From positions 1 to 38,028 of the forward strand of contig REBR01000129.1 of assembly GCA_007692645.1 (NCBI GenBank): a DNA stretch of 38,028 bases. Reading direction: 5' to 3'. This DNA is from Halomonadaceae bacterium (GTDB taxonomy: Bacteria; Pseudomonadota; Gammaproteobacteria; Pseudomonadales; Oleiphilaceae). Below are positions 9,801 to 16,767 of this stretch, piece by piece. Position 1 is the first letter of the stretch; each line of letters opens with the position of its first letter. The position numbers and the translations under genes are program-made. The notes below the pieces were generated by a model. That model did no database searches, was not told the DNA's origin, and saw nothing but the letters and a program-made list of their open reading frames with translations.

Positions 9801-10866
9801 CGCTGAGGGTGAGTTGGTTTTGCACCCGGATGGGCCTTTTCGCCTGGACCTTTCCCATTTACGCCTACCCGATGCCCTGGACCCGACACTGAATCCAGAA
9901 GAGGACCGCCTGGCCCTGGTGACAGACCCTGAGGAGGAGTCCCCCCTGGAGGCCCCAGGCCTCGGGCAGCTTAATGCCCGCCAACGCAGCTATATCCCTG
10001 CCATTGATGTGCGCATCGGGCAATTGACCCTGGGGGGAACACAACAGGGTCAGTGGGCGTTTGATCTGCGGTCGCAGCCGCAACGGGTGGTTATGGAGGC
10101 ATTGAACGTGAGTTTTGATGATCTGGCGTTCAATGGTGAGCTGATCTGGTCCCATCAGGGCACGGTACCCCGGAGCCTGCTCAAGGGGCAGTTGCTGGGG
10201 GGCAATATTGCCGCTCTGGAGCGTTTTTTCCCTCAGGGTGTCCCCTTGCGCAGCAATGCCATGGGGGTTGGCATTGACCTGAGCTGGCTGGGTGCGCCGG
10301 ATGCCATCAGTCTGGAAAACTTGCAGGGGACCCTGGGGTTCTGGCTGGAAGATGGACGGATACTGGAGGATAGTGACACTGCCCGTATTTTTGGTATTTT
10401 CGGTTTACTCAATACCGACACCCTGTGGCGACGCTTGCGACTGGATTTCTCAGATGTGTCGGAAGGGGGCATTGCTTTTGACTCCCTGGAAGGCAAGGCG
10501 CTGATCACCGAGGGGCGCCTGATACTGGATCCGGATCTGACGATCCGGGCGCCTTCCGGGGGCTTTCGCATGAGCGGTGAAACCAACCTGCTGGAAGAAA
10601 CCCTGGATATGCGCCTGGTGGTGGTGCTGCCGGTGACCCAGAACCTGCCCCTGGCCGCAGTGCTGGTGGGGGCTGCGCCAGTGGCGGCGGCCCTGTATCT
10701 GGTGGATCAGCTGTTTGGGGGTCGCCTGAGCCGCATTACCAGTGCCACTTACAGCCTGCAGGGCACCTGGCAGAGGCCCGACGCCCAGCTTCGTAACCTG
10801 TTTGATACGGAGTCCGACCTGCGCCGTTATGAACGGCCGGAGCTGAATCAGTCATTGGTAGAGTAG
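6835..10866 (+). CDS. yhdP: YhdP-type AsmA-like phospholipid transport protein
   Basis: YhdP, with TamB and YdbH, is one of the large AsmA-like proteins that bridge the periplasm and carry phospholipids from the inner to the outer membrane. The 1343-residue product has an N-terminal membrane anchor (LVWGLTLLALLLVALYVGLG, about residues 23-42), then a long beta-rich periplasmic region. The C-terminal part, from about residue 1060, carries the AsmA-like domain of the family (GNIAALERFFPQGVPLRSN, GTLGFWLEDGRILEDSDTAR, ARIFGIFGLLNTDTLWRRL, and near the end LPLAAVLVGAAPVAAALYLVDQLFG). It is slightly longer than E. coli YhdP. The start may be ATG 6835 or ATG 6859; neither has a strong ribosome site. 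It follows rng by 13 bases. An eight-G run at 9161-9168 lies within the frame. Confidence 0.94.
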   Translation: MTNERTITMSRGQRLLRQVANLVWGLTLLALLLVALYVGLGRQMMANLHHYTEQLEYTIASQIGRPVSIDQLSGSWRGLDPVVSVSGLQILSRDGTDVAATLGDISLRLDSRVSLQRLRLVFSQFSVTDADLKVIQQEEGLIGVSGLWMPERELAPLLEGLPEVPTATLEARVQGWLNDLGRILHEPSVQVNNLTLTLAVAGEPEEHFVLPQADLTFRRGLFRASGHLQRSDGNQRLALFALEGRHFFAGEFDGQAYVQLSSERLFDALLRRYQWQRLGIEGLEVDAQAWLQFQGGRPVEAVATLDLPYLAVSAPGGALSPLEDLGMTLGWRRQGHGWQASINELHYRWQDQTMLPASGLVTRDGEGLEIAVDQLDAGPLSRLLAATGLLPVRADEEMVERDPRGRVRNLALTLPDEKPWSFAAELDQVNVLPYGGTPGAEELSGLLRLGASGGEVRLRPGPVKVDYPQLFAGPWQFDHVSGRVSWQRRGDQFLVGSHDLYGRHPTGARFSVGFLLRLDPHDENTVSLQVGVADGHSDLLADFVPAGVIPGELYDFLSQQIVDTPIPWGWYFGHGTLEPDLEHPAFTSSMIYQFEQGQLDYLDLMPPLEEAWGEVQVHNAHARIELARGKVGATPLEPSRVEVIPTEAGPKVTIDTGTRVQGELLTEIWLRQSPLMTYTGEWLQDMTLTGGLDLGLQLDIYLGQERPPGIRFQAELDQAELSHKPSGLVWQQLTGALDYDVERGFKESRLEGSFKDSPVTLELTPSEEGLAEIHQRGGMPLASLSRWLEWPFPGIAGSLDYHLALMLSQTPGFRFEADLQSLGSRWPAPLDKRIGERETLQVSGSSPAPGQWEIQGNWQQRLAARLRWQDGAMERASLALGTGATALPETPGLHVLGAVPSIHIDQWREALTWLVAAADEEQGQNATAPGDEAAADTGSWQPDTLPPWFRSLNLSTQRLSFLNRELGPMALVAEPDDNELWRLSLQGDSAEGELVLHPDGPFRLDLSHLRLPDALDPTLNPEEDRLALVTDPEEESPLEAPGLGQLNARQRSYIPAIDVRIGQLTLGGTQQGQWAFDLRSQPQRVVMEALNVSFDDLAFNGELIWSHQGTVPRSLLKGQLLGGNIAALERFFPQGVPLRSNAMGVGIDLSWLGAPDAISLENLQGTLGFWLEDGRILEDSDTARIFGIFGLLNTDTLWRRLRLDFSDVSEGGIAFDSLEGKALITEGRLILDPDLTIRAPSGGFRMSGETNLLEETLDMRLVVVLPVTQNLPLAAVLVGAAPVAAALYLVDQLFGGRLSRITSATYSLQGTWQRPDAQLRNLFDTESDLRRYERPELNQSLVE

Positions 10867-10878
10867 GAGGCTGTGACA

Positions 10879-11721
10879 ATGGCGACACAACAGATCGCAT
10901 TACTGCAAATGGTAAGCACCAATGACCTGGAGAGTAACCTGCAACAGGCTGCCGGGTTGGTTCGACAGGCGGCAGAGCAGGGGGCCGGCCTGGCGCTGCT
11001 GCCAGAGAATTTTGCCTATTATGGCGGGGGCCAGACCCGCGCCCTGGGGGAGGCGGAATCCGTTCCGGATGGCGGCCCGATACAGGCTTTTCTGGCACAA
11101 CAGAGCCGTGAGCACAAGCTCTGGCTGGTGGCTGGGTCACTGCCCTTGGCACACCGGCCAGATGGCCAGCCCGTGGCTGGTGGGCGGGTCAGGCCAAGTT
11201 GCCTGGTGTATGACGCCCAGGGTCAGTGTCAGGCCCGTTATGACAAGCTGCACCTTTTTGATGCCACGATAGCGGATCAACAAGCCCGGTATCTGGAGTC
11301 TGAGCTATTCGAGCCTGGGGAATATCCGGTGACGGTGGACTCCCCGGTGGGTCGCCTGGGCCTGTCGATCTGTTATGACCTGCGTTTTGCGGCGCTATAT
11401 AAGGCGTTGAGGGGGTTGGGGGCTCAGTGCCTGCTGGTGCCTTCCGCTTTCACCTACCTGACGGGACAGGCACACTGGGAGGCGTTACTGCGGGCCAGGG
11501 CTATTGAAAATCAATGTTGGGTGCTGGCAACGAATCAGGGGGGCTGGCATAACCACCGGCGCCGCACCTGGGGCCATTCCATGGTGGTGAATCCCTGGGG
11601 GGAGGTGGTTGCGCAAGCCACGGAAGATGGCCCTCAGGTAGTGTTGGCTGACATGGATATGGGGATACTGGAGCGGGTACGCAGGGAAATGCCGGTGTGG
11701 GAGCACCGTCGTCAATGGTAG
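10879..11721 (+). CDS. Carbon-nitrogen hydrolase (Nit family, nitrilase superfamily)
   Basis: Members of this branch are amidases; the nearest studied ones remove deaminated glutathione or alpha-keto acid amides. The catalytic triad is visible: Glu43 in LLPENFAYYG, Lys123 in YDKLHLFD and Cys165 in SICYDLRF. The 280-residue length fits. A GTG two codons upstream (10873) is in frame, but AGGAGG at 10865-10870 is best placed for ATG 10879, eight bases away. The yhdP-nit pair is conserved in Pseudomonas, where tldD follows. Here the next gene is convergent and tldD is absent. The exact substrate cannot be read from sequence. Confidence 0.92.
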   Translation: MATQQIALLQMVSTNDLESNLQQAAGLVRQAAEQGAGLALLPENFAYYGGGQTRALGEAESVPDGGPIQAFLAQQSREHKLWLVAGSLPLAHRPDGQPVAGGRVRPSCLVYDAQGQCQARYDKLHLFDATIADQQARYLESELFEPGEYPVTVDSPVGRLGLSICYDLRFAALYKALRGLGAQCLLVPSAFTYLTGQAHWEALLRARAIENQCWVLATNQGGWHNHRRRTWGHSMVVNPWGEVVAQATEDGPQVVLADMDMGILERVRREMPVWEHRRQW

Positions 11722-11741
11722 CTGGAGTGGTAGCTGGCAAA

Positions 11742-11773
11742 ACCCCGCCCTGAACGGCAAGAGCGGGGTAGGG
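11742..11773 (-). terminator. Hairpin between the convergent nit and comEA-like genes
   Basis: ACCCCGC at 11742-11748 pairs with GCGGGGT at 11763-11769 around a 14-base loop. Read on the minus strand the stem is followed by a short T run (GGGGTTTTGCC), so it is a plausible terminator for the comEA-like gene. On the plus strand no T run follows, so termination of the nit transcript there would be weak. Confidence 0.5.
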
Positions 11774-11779
11774 GGGAGA

Positions 11780-12082
11780 TTACTCCACGGTGATGCGGTG
11801 GCGGTTGTTCTCTACAGTGGCGATACCAATGCCAGGCACTTCCTCCAGATGATCCACGGTGACGAAATTCCCCTCCTGTTCCCGGAAGTCCACAATGGCT
11901 TGTGCCCGTGCGGGGCCAATACCGCTCAGAGCCTGAGCCAGGGTCTGGGCATCCGCGGTATTGATGTTAATGCTGGCCGGTACTTCTTCTGCCAGCACTG
12001 GCCAGGCCAGCGCGCACAGCAGCACTGCGCTGATTAAAGTCCGCTGCCAGCTTGTTATTAGCCACAGTAATCCCTTGGGCAT
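11780..12082 (-). CDS. ComEA-like helix-hairpin-helix periplasmic DNA-binding protein
   Basis: The 100-residue product has a signal peptide (TLISAVLLCALAWPVLAEE, cleavage probably after VLA near residue 31), then two helix-hairpin-helix motifs in the ComEA arrangement: NINTADAQTLAQALSGIGPA, then the ARAQAIVDFREQEGNF block with VDHLEEVPGIG. Short secreted proteins of this type bind double-stranded DNA in the periplasm and pull it in during natural transformation in Vibrio and similar bacteria. It is alone on its strand here, and nothing next to it is a competence gene, so a role in uptake is an inference. In Pseudomonas this slot between nit and the rpoN cluster carries tldD, yjgA and pmbA. 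Confidence 0.88.
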   Translation of the reverse strand: MPKGLLWLITSWQRTLISAVLLCALAWPVLAEEVPASININTADAQTLAQALSGIGPARAQAIVDFREQEGNFVTVDHLEEVPGIGIATVENNRHRITVE

Positions 12083-12343
12083 AAAAGTGCTCCTTTCCTT
12101 GGGTTGTCATTGTCATTGGGGTGTACAGGGGGAGAAAAGGGTGAGGAGGGGGTAGGGCAAGGCGGGCGCAATCCTTTGCGCCCTTGCGCCCCAGCGCCGT
12201 AATACGCTTCTGCCTGGTCCTTCAGGCGACTAACGTCCCTGTCTTGCGTTTCCTTACGTCTGTCTGCATCCCTGCCATTTCAGTTTATGCTTATAGGGCA
12301 TGAGAAAAAGAGGAAATTGCAGATATTTAACGTAAGTAAATGC
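12083..12343. other. Intergenic region between the comEA-like gene and darP
   Basis: These 261 bases hold no credible gene. Seen directly: a seven-base inverted repeat, GGGCGCA (12164-12170) and TGCGCCC (12177-12183), with a second copy of TGCGCCC at 12185-12191 that could pair instead; and a weak hairpin at the end of darP (GTAAG 12332-12336, CTTAC 12343-12347). The region must contain the comEA promoter on the minus strand and any terminator of the rpoN-darP transcript, but neither could be assigned with confidence. Confidence 0.5.
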
Positions 12344-12892
12344 TTACAATAAGTCGGCATTTTCCTGTAAATCGATCTGTTCCCGGAGATAGCGGTAAAG
12401 CTTGCGGTTAGCTCCGGGGTATTTGTCACTGTCCTGGGCCCGGCGGACATTGCGTAACAGATTGCGCAGGTGCTGCACGTCAGAGTCCGGGAAATCTCCG
12501 GTAAAGGCAGTCAGGGCCTGGTTGCTGTCATCGGCCAGTAATTGGTCCCGCCAACGCTCACCCAACTGCTGCCGGCGATTGTCCTCACTGCTGCCAGAGG
12601 CAAACCCGTCCAGCTGACGCTGCAGCCGCTCGGTATCCTCTTCCCGGATCAGTTTGCCGATATACTGCAAATGCCGTCGCCGGGCTTCCCGGTGCCGCAG
12701 GCGACCATGTTCCTCCAGGGCCGCCGCCAGGGAATCACTGATGGGCAGCTGAGCCCGCTGCTCCGGCTTGAGATTAGCCAGGCGCTCACCGGTTTCCTGC
12801 AGGGCCTGCATTTCCCGTTTGAGCTGGGTTTTGCTGGGGCCTTCGTCCTGCTCAGCCGTTTCCGGTTGTGTCTGTGGGTCCTTTGACATCAT
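12344..12892 (-). CDS. darP: DarP/YjgA ribosome-associated protein (50S assembly)
   Basis: DarP (YjgA, DUF615) is a small, highly charged cytoplasmic protein that joins late 50S ribosomal assembly. The 182-residue product shows the family features: an acidic low-complexity N terminus, then KTQLKREMQALQETGERLANL, LRHREARRRHLQYIGKLIRE and the C-terminal ANRKLYRYLREQI. The first two codons are both ATG (12892 and 12889), with GAGGAAG 8-9 bases upstream inside the end of npr. It begins three bases after the npr stop, so it is probably the last gene of the rpoN-hpf-ptsN-rapZ-npr unit. In Pseudomonas yjgA is next to pmbA instead, and in this window pmbA is missing. Confidence 0.93.
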   Translation of the reverse strand: MMSKDPQTQPETAEQDEGPSKTQLKREMQALQETGERLANLKPEQRAQLPISDSLAAALEEHGRLRHREARRRHLQYIGKLIREEDTERLQRQLDGFASGSSEDNRRQQLGERWRDQLLADDSNQALTAFTGDFPDSDVQHLRNLLRNVRRAQDSDKYPGANRKLYRYLREQIDLQENADLL

Positions 12893-12895
12893 GGG

Positions 12896-13165
12896 TCAGA
12901 CTTCCTCGCCAAAGCGGTCGTTAATCAGGGCGACCAGGGCATCCCGGGCCGGTGCTTCATCATCACCCTCTACAATCATTTCAATCTCGGTGCCGCAACT
13001 GGCTGCCAGCATCATTACGGAGATGATGCTCTTGCCATCCACCTCCCGGCCTTCTTTGCAGAGACGTATCTGGCTGGTGAACTGGCTGGCGGTACTCACC
13101 AGTTTGGCGGCGGCTCTGGCATGGAGGCCAAGGCGGTTGATGATGGTGATGGGTTCACGAATCAT
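12896..13165 (-). CDS. ptsO: Phosphocarrier protein NPr of the nitrogen PTS
   Basis: NPr is the HPr-like carrier that passes phosphate from EI-Ntr (PtsP) to EIIA-Ntr (PtsN). The 89-residue product is a whole HPr domain, with the phosphorylated histidine at residue 15 in GLHARAAAKL and the regulatory-site region around KSIISVMMLAASCG. The sequence is closer to NPr than to the sugar HPr. Its ATG overlaps the rapZ stop (ATGA at 13162-13165), so translation is coupled. PtsP is not in this window. Confidence 0.95.
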   Translation of the reverse strand: MIREPITIINRLGLHARAAAKLVSTASQFTSQIRLCKEGREVDGKSIISVMMLAASCGTEIEMIVEGDDEAPARDALVALINDRFGEEV

Positions 13166-14070
13166 GGTGTTTTCGGCTGACCAGAGTCTGAGGGGAGAGT
13201 GTCGGGAAACAGATGCAGCAATTCAGTATGGCGCACCTGCACATTGGGGTAATGCTGGCGCAGCTGGTTCCCCAGCAGCTCTGCCATATACACAGAGCGG
13301 TGCTGGCCGCCGGTACAGCCAATGGAAACCGTCATGTAACTGCGGTTATTGTGGAGAAAGCGGGGTAACCAGCGCTCCAGTAACCCGTCCAGATCCTGGA
13401 ACAGGGCCTGGGTATCAGCCTCTGCATCCAGAAAGGCCTGCACCGGCTGGTCCAGCCCGGTCATGCTGCGCAGGGAGGTGTCCCAGTAGGGATTGGCCAG
13501 GCAGCGCACATCAAACACAAAGTCAGAGTCCACCGGAACACCGTGTTTGAAGCCAAAGGACTGCACCAGTACTGCCAGCTCCTGCTCCCGGCGTCCGGCG
13601 ATGCGCTGCTTGACGATATCCCGCAACTCATACATGGACAGGTTGCTGGTATCAATGTGCAGGTGTGCCAGGCGGGCAATGGGCTCCAGTAGCGCTTTCT
13701 CGGCGCTGATGGCTTCCACCAGGGAGCGCTGGTCGTTGCTTAGGGGATGTTTGCGCCGGGTGGCATGAAAGCGTTGCAGCAGTGTCTGGTTGGCGGCATC
13801 CAGATAGATGATTTCTACCGTCATATCCTGATGCCGGAGCTGATGGTAAAGATGCTCGAAATTGGCAATATCCCGGGACAGGTTGCGGGCATCAATACTC
13901 ACGGCAATATTGCGCTGACTACTGGCTTCGGTCTTGAGGGCTTCTTCAGTCAGCGGCGACAGCAGGCCGACGGGCATGTTATCAATGCAGTAAAAGCCCA
14001 GATCTTCCAGCACATGCAGCGCTGTACTCTTACCAGAGCCTGAGCGCCCGCTTACTATGATCAGTTTCAT
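13162..14070 (-). CDS. rapZ: RNase adapter protein RapZ (nucleotide-binding)
   Basis: RapZ binds a small RNA (GlmZ in enterobacteria) and delivers it to RNase E, tying cleavage to glucosamine-6-phosphate supply. The 302-residue product has a Walker A at residues 8-15 (GRSGSGKS), the N-terminal block GFYCIDNMPVGLL, a Walker B-like IEIIYLDA region, and the C-terminal RNA/metabolite-binding domain with VFDVRCLANPYW and GCTGGQHRSVYMAE. Length is near the E. coli protein (284), with a short extra tail. No GlmZ-like gene is seen here, so the RNA target is unknown. It sits between ptsN and npr as in most gammaproteobacteria. Confidence 0.96.
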   Translation of the reverse strand: MKLIIVSGRSGSGKSTALHVLEDLGFYCIDNMPVGLLSPLTEEALKTEASSQRNIAVSIDARNLSRDIANFEHLYHQLRHQDMTVEIIYLDAANQTLLQRFHATRRKHPLSNDQRSLVEAISAEKALLEPIARLAHLHIDTSNLSMYELRDIVKQRIAGRREQELAVLVQSFGFKHGVPVDSDFVFDVRCLANPYWDTSLRSMTGLDQPVQAFLDAEADTQALFQDLDGLLERWLPRFLHNNRSYMTVSIGCTGGQHRSVYMAELLGNQLRQHYPNVQVRHTELLHLFPDTLPSDSGQPKTP

Positions 14071-14134
14071 TAAAATGCCTTATGGGAAGTCCTGGCCACC
14101 GGGAGCCTGATGTCGCGAGCTCGCCTGTAATGTC

Positions 14135-14608
14135 TTAGGGGGTTTCGCTGGCGATAATCAGTTGGTAGAGGGTCTCGGCATCGTTGCAGGCCCGCAGGCG
14201 GTCGCAAAAAGAGCGTTCATTGAACTTCTCTGCCAGCTGGCTCAATAGTTCCAGATGTTCGCTGGTGGCTTGCTGAGGAACAATCAGAACAAATAGCAGG
14301 TCCACCGGTTCACCGTCGATGGCATCAAAGCTGATGCTTTCATCCAGGGTGATCAGTGCCCCCACTACCCGTTGACAATTTTCCAGGCGGCAGTGGGGAA
14401 TAGCAATTCCTTGGCCAATACCGGTACTTCCCAGTCGCTCGCGGGCGACCAGGTTGTTGAAAATCTGGTTTTGATCCAGTTCCGGGTATTGCCGGGCCAC
14501 TTTGGCGGCAATAATTTCCAGAACACGTTTTTTACTGGTCCCGGTGACCCCACAAAGGGTCAGCTCGGGAGCCAGTATGGACTCAATGGAGATTGCAGTT
14601 GCAGGCAT
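14135..14608 (-). CDS. ptsN: Nitrogen-regulatory EIIA protein PtsN
   Basis: EIIA-Ntr is the end acceptor of the nitrogen PTS; its phosphorylation state regulates potassium transport and other targets by protein contact. The 157-residue product is a complete EIIA domain. The phosphorylated histidine is His72 in GIAIPHCRLENC, matching His73 in E. coli. The N terminus (ISIESILAPELTLCGVTGTSKKRVLEIIA) is standard. It lies between hpf (18 bases upstream) and rapZ (64 bases downstream). Confidence 0.97.
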   Translation of the reverse strand: MPATAISIESILAPELTLCGVTGTSKKRVLEIIAAKVARQYPELDQNQIFNNLVARERLGSTGIGQGIAIPHCRLENCQRVVGALITLDESISFDAIDGEPVDLLFVLIVPQQATSEHLELLSQLAEKFNERSFCDRLRACNDAETLYQLIIASETP

Positions 14609-14626
14609 GGATTGTGTTCGCCGAGT

Positions 14627-14935
14627 TCAGCGGGCATCAGCCCCGTGCATGCGATCGACCTGCTTTTCCTTGTGTTTCAGGATCTGCCGGTCAAGCTTGT
14701 CGATCAGTTGGTCTATGGCAGCGTACATGTCTTCATGTTGCGCCTTGCCATGGATTTCACCGCCAGTGACATGCAGGGTGGCTTCCGCCGTTTGTCGTAA
14801 CTTCACCACCGAGAGGGTGACCTGGGTGTTGCTGATCTGATCAAAATGACGTTCCAGCTTGTTCATTTTGGTGCCGACGTACTCTTTCAGTGCTTCTGTC
14901 AAATCAACATGATGACCCGAGATGTTAAGTTGCAT
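14627..14935 (-). CDS. hpf: Ribosome hibernation promoting factor (short form)
   Basis: HPF binds the decoding centre of the 30S subunit and promotes 100S dimers in stationary phase. The 102-residue product is the short form with one S30AE domain: MQLNISGHHVDLTEALKEYV at the N terminus, the middle strand QVTLSVVKLRQTAEATLHV and HEDMYAAIDQLIDKLDRQI. The AGGAG six to seven bases before ATG 14935 is a good ribosome site. It is the first gene after rpoN, and the palindromic extended -10 at 14961-14979 suggests a promoter of its own. Confidence 0.96.
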   Translation of the reverse strand: MQLNISGHHVDLTEALKEYVGTKMNKLERHFDQISNTQVTLSVVKLRQTAEATLHVTGGEIHGKAQHEDMYAAIDQLIDKLDRQILKHKEKQVDRMHGADAR

Positions 14936-14960
14936 ATTCCGCTCCTGTTGTCGGTGATGC

Positions 14961-14979
14961 GCCTGTTACTATAACAGGC
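14961..14979 (-). promoter_or_regulatory. Palindrome overlying an extended -10 element upstream of hpf
   Basis: The 19-base segment GCCTGTTACTATAACAGGC (plus strand) has perfect eight-base arms around CTA. On the minus strand it contains TGTTATAGT, that is TG, one base, then TATAGT at 14973-14968: an extended -10 with five of six matches. Transcription would begin near 14961, giving a leader of about 25 bases to hpf. No good -35 is seen, which suits an extended -10. The palindrome could be an operator for a repressor covering the -10, or an RNA hairpin in the rpoN-hpf transcript. No T run follows, so it is not a classical terminator. Confidence 0.5.
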
Positions 14980-15027
14980 TAACCGCTGTGTCGCGATTGT
15001 CTACTTGTGTCGCGTTAAATTTGGTGT

Positions 15028-16572
15028 TCAGGATAGCCCCTTGCGCTCGTTAGAAGGTGGAATGTGCATGGCTTCCCGGTACTTGGCCACGGTCCGCCGG
15101 GCCACATTGATGCCCTGGTCACTTAGCAGTGCTGCGATTTTATTGTCACTTAACGGCTTCCGGTCGCTTTCATCCGCAATCAGCTTGCGGATCATGGCCC
15201 GAATGGCCGTGGAGGAACATTCCCCGCCACTATCAGTACTGACATGGCTGGAGAAGAAATATTTCAGTTCAAAAATGCCCCTGGGGGTGTGCATGTACTT
15301 TTGCGTGGTCACCCGGGAAATAGTGGACTCATGCATTTCCACCGCCTGGGCGATCTCTGACAGGATCAGGGGCTTCATGGCCTCATCCCCTTCCTCCAGA
15401 AAGGCCATCTGATGCTCCACAATGCGGGTGGCTACCTTAAGCAGGGTTTCATTGCGGCTTTGCAGGCTTTTGATAAACCACTTGGCTTCCTGCAGCTGGT
15501 CGCGCATGTAGGTGTTATCAGCGCTGGAGTCTGCACGCTTGATGTAAGAGGCATACATGGCATTCACCCGGATGCGGGGGGCGATTTCCGGGTTCAGCTC
15601 CACCCGCCAGCGGTCCTGGTGTTTAGTGACGATCACATCCGGTACTACATACTCGGAAGGGCCGCTGTTGATGGCGTCCCCCGGGCGTGGCTGCAGGCTC
15701 TGAATCAGGGTCAGAACCTCTTTCAGCTGATCTTCAGTCAGCCGGCTGCGGCGCATCAGCTGTTTGTAGTCACGGCTCCCCAGCAGCTTGATAAAGTGCT
15801 TGATCAGTCGCCGGGCCTGGCCCAGCAGCGGGGTGTCTTCAGGCATCTGGTTAAGCTGAATCAGCAGGCATTCCTGCAGATCCCGGGCCCCCACTCCCGG
15901 TGGGTCGAAAAACTGGATGCGGTGCAGTACGGCTTCCACTTCGTCTTCTTCCAGGGGGTCTTCATCATCCGCCTCCGCCAGGGCCTGGTGGATTTCTTCC
16001 AGGCTCTGCACCAGGTAGCCGGTATTGTCGATGGCGTCGATGATGGTGTGGGCAATGGCCCGGTCACGGTCAGAGAGGGGGGTCAGGTTTAGCTGCCACA
16101 GCAGGTGATCCTGCAGGGTTTCCTCCACTGAGTTGCGGGTCTCAAAGTCGCTTTCATCGTCATCTTCAGAGCGGGGTGCGGAGCTTGCGGGGGCTGACTG
16201 GTAGACATCTTCCCAGGCGGTATCCACTGGCAGGTTGTCCGGTATTTCGCTGTTATTCTGCCAGTCTTCGTTTTCCCAGGGCTCTGGGGCGGCGTGCTCT
16301 TCGCTGCCAGTGCCACTGTCGTCGTTGCCAGCATTGTCTGCCGTTTCAGCATCGACTTTGAGGCCGTCACTGCTCTGGCTGTTAACATTTTGATCGCTGT
16401 CTGTGCCGGATTCCTGGTCTTCAGAAATCTCCAGCATGGGGTTGGACTCCAGGGCTTGCTGGATTTCCTGTTGCAGGTCCAGGGTGGACAATTGCAAAAG
16501 GCGAATAGCCTGCTGCAGCTGAGGCGTCATGGTCAGCTGTGCACCCATCTTAAGCTGTAGTGATGCCTTCAT
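15028..16572 (-). CDS. rpoN: RNA polymerase sigma-54 factor
   Basis: Sigma-54 directs RNA polymerase to -24/-12 promoters that need enhancer-binding ATPases. From ATG 16572 the product is 514 residues. Region I is the glutamine/leucine-rich start ([20 protein letters not shown], then [19 protein letters not shown]). An acidic region II follows (many Asp, Glu and Ser between about residues 50 and 140), then the core-binding region, a helix-turn-helix and the RpoN box [11 protein letters not shown] near the C terminus. Two upstream in-frame ATG codons (16596, 16578) exist; MKASLQL matches the family start. It is 195 bases downstream of lptB and is followed by hpf-ptsN-rapZ-npr, the conserved order. 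Confidence 0.97.
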   Translation of the reverse strand: MKASLQLKMGAQLTMTPQLQQAIRLLQLSTLDLQQEIQQALESNPMLEISEDQESGTDSDQNVNSQSSDGLKVDAETADNAGNDDSGTGSEEHAAPEPWENEDWQNNSEIPDNLPVDTAWEDVYQSAPASSAPRSEDDDESDFETRNSVEETLQDHLLWQLNLTPLSDRDRAIAHTIIDAIDNTGYLVQSLEEIHQALAEADDEDPLEEDEVEAVLHRIQFFDPPGVGARDLQECLLIQLNQMPEDTPLLGQARRLIKHFIKLLGSRDYKQLMRRSRLTEDQLKEVLTLIQSLQPRPGDAINSGPSEYVVPDVIVTKHQDRWRVELNPEIAPRIRVNAMYASYIKRADSSADNTYMRDQLQEAKWFIKSLQSRNETLLKVATRIVEHQMAFLEEGDEAMKPLILSEIAQAVEMHESTISRVTTQKYMHTPRGIFELKYFFSSHVSTDSGGECSSTAIRAMIRKLIADESDRKPLSDNKIAALLSDQGINVARRTVAKYREAMHIPPSNERKGLS

Positions 16573-16606
16573 TACCATGTTGAGGACTCTGCCCACCTGT
16601 TAATCT

Positions 16607-16623
16607 GCATGCCACTGGCATGC
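16607..16623. promoter_or_regulatory. Perfect 17-base palindrome upstream of rpoN
   Basis: GCATGCCACTGGCATGC has eight-base arms (16607-16614 and 16616-16623) around one central base, ending 35 bases before the rpoN start at 16572. It could be a dimeric repressor site or, in RNA, a seven-base stem with a three-base loop near the ribosome site. On the minus strand TGGCATG resembles a sigma-54 -24 element, but the expected -12 position reads TTAA, without the GC. Confidence 0.45.
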
Positions 16624-16767
16624 TGGCTTGAGAACTGGCTTCAATGCCATGTAGCGCCTGATGCCTGAAAGCGCTTTGCGCTCTACGGCAGACTTCTTGC
16701 TTGTCACTTTCAGCGACATGTTGAGTCTACAAGGTGACCACGCCTGATGGAAAGGCCCCCCGGGTCA

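Noticed and set aside
11717-11737. Nine-base direct repeat GGTAGCTGG, two copies 12 bases apart, at the end of the nit gene
   Set aside because: Too short and only two copies; likely chance.
16600-16625. Sigma-54 promoter for rpoN on the minus strand (TGGCATG)
   Set aside because: The -24 half matches, but the -12 half reads TTAA instead of TTGC; kept only as part of the palindrome note.
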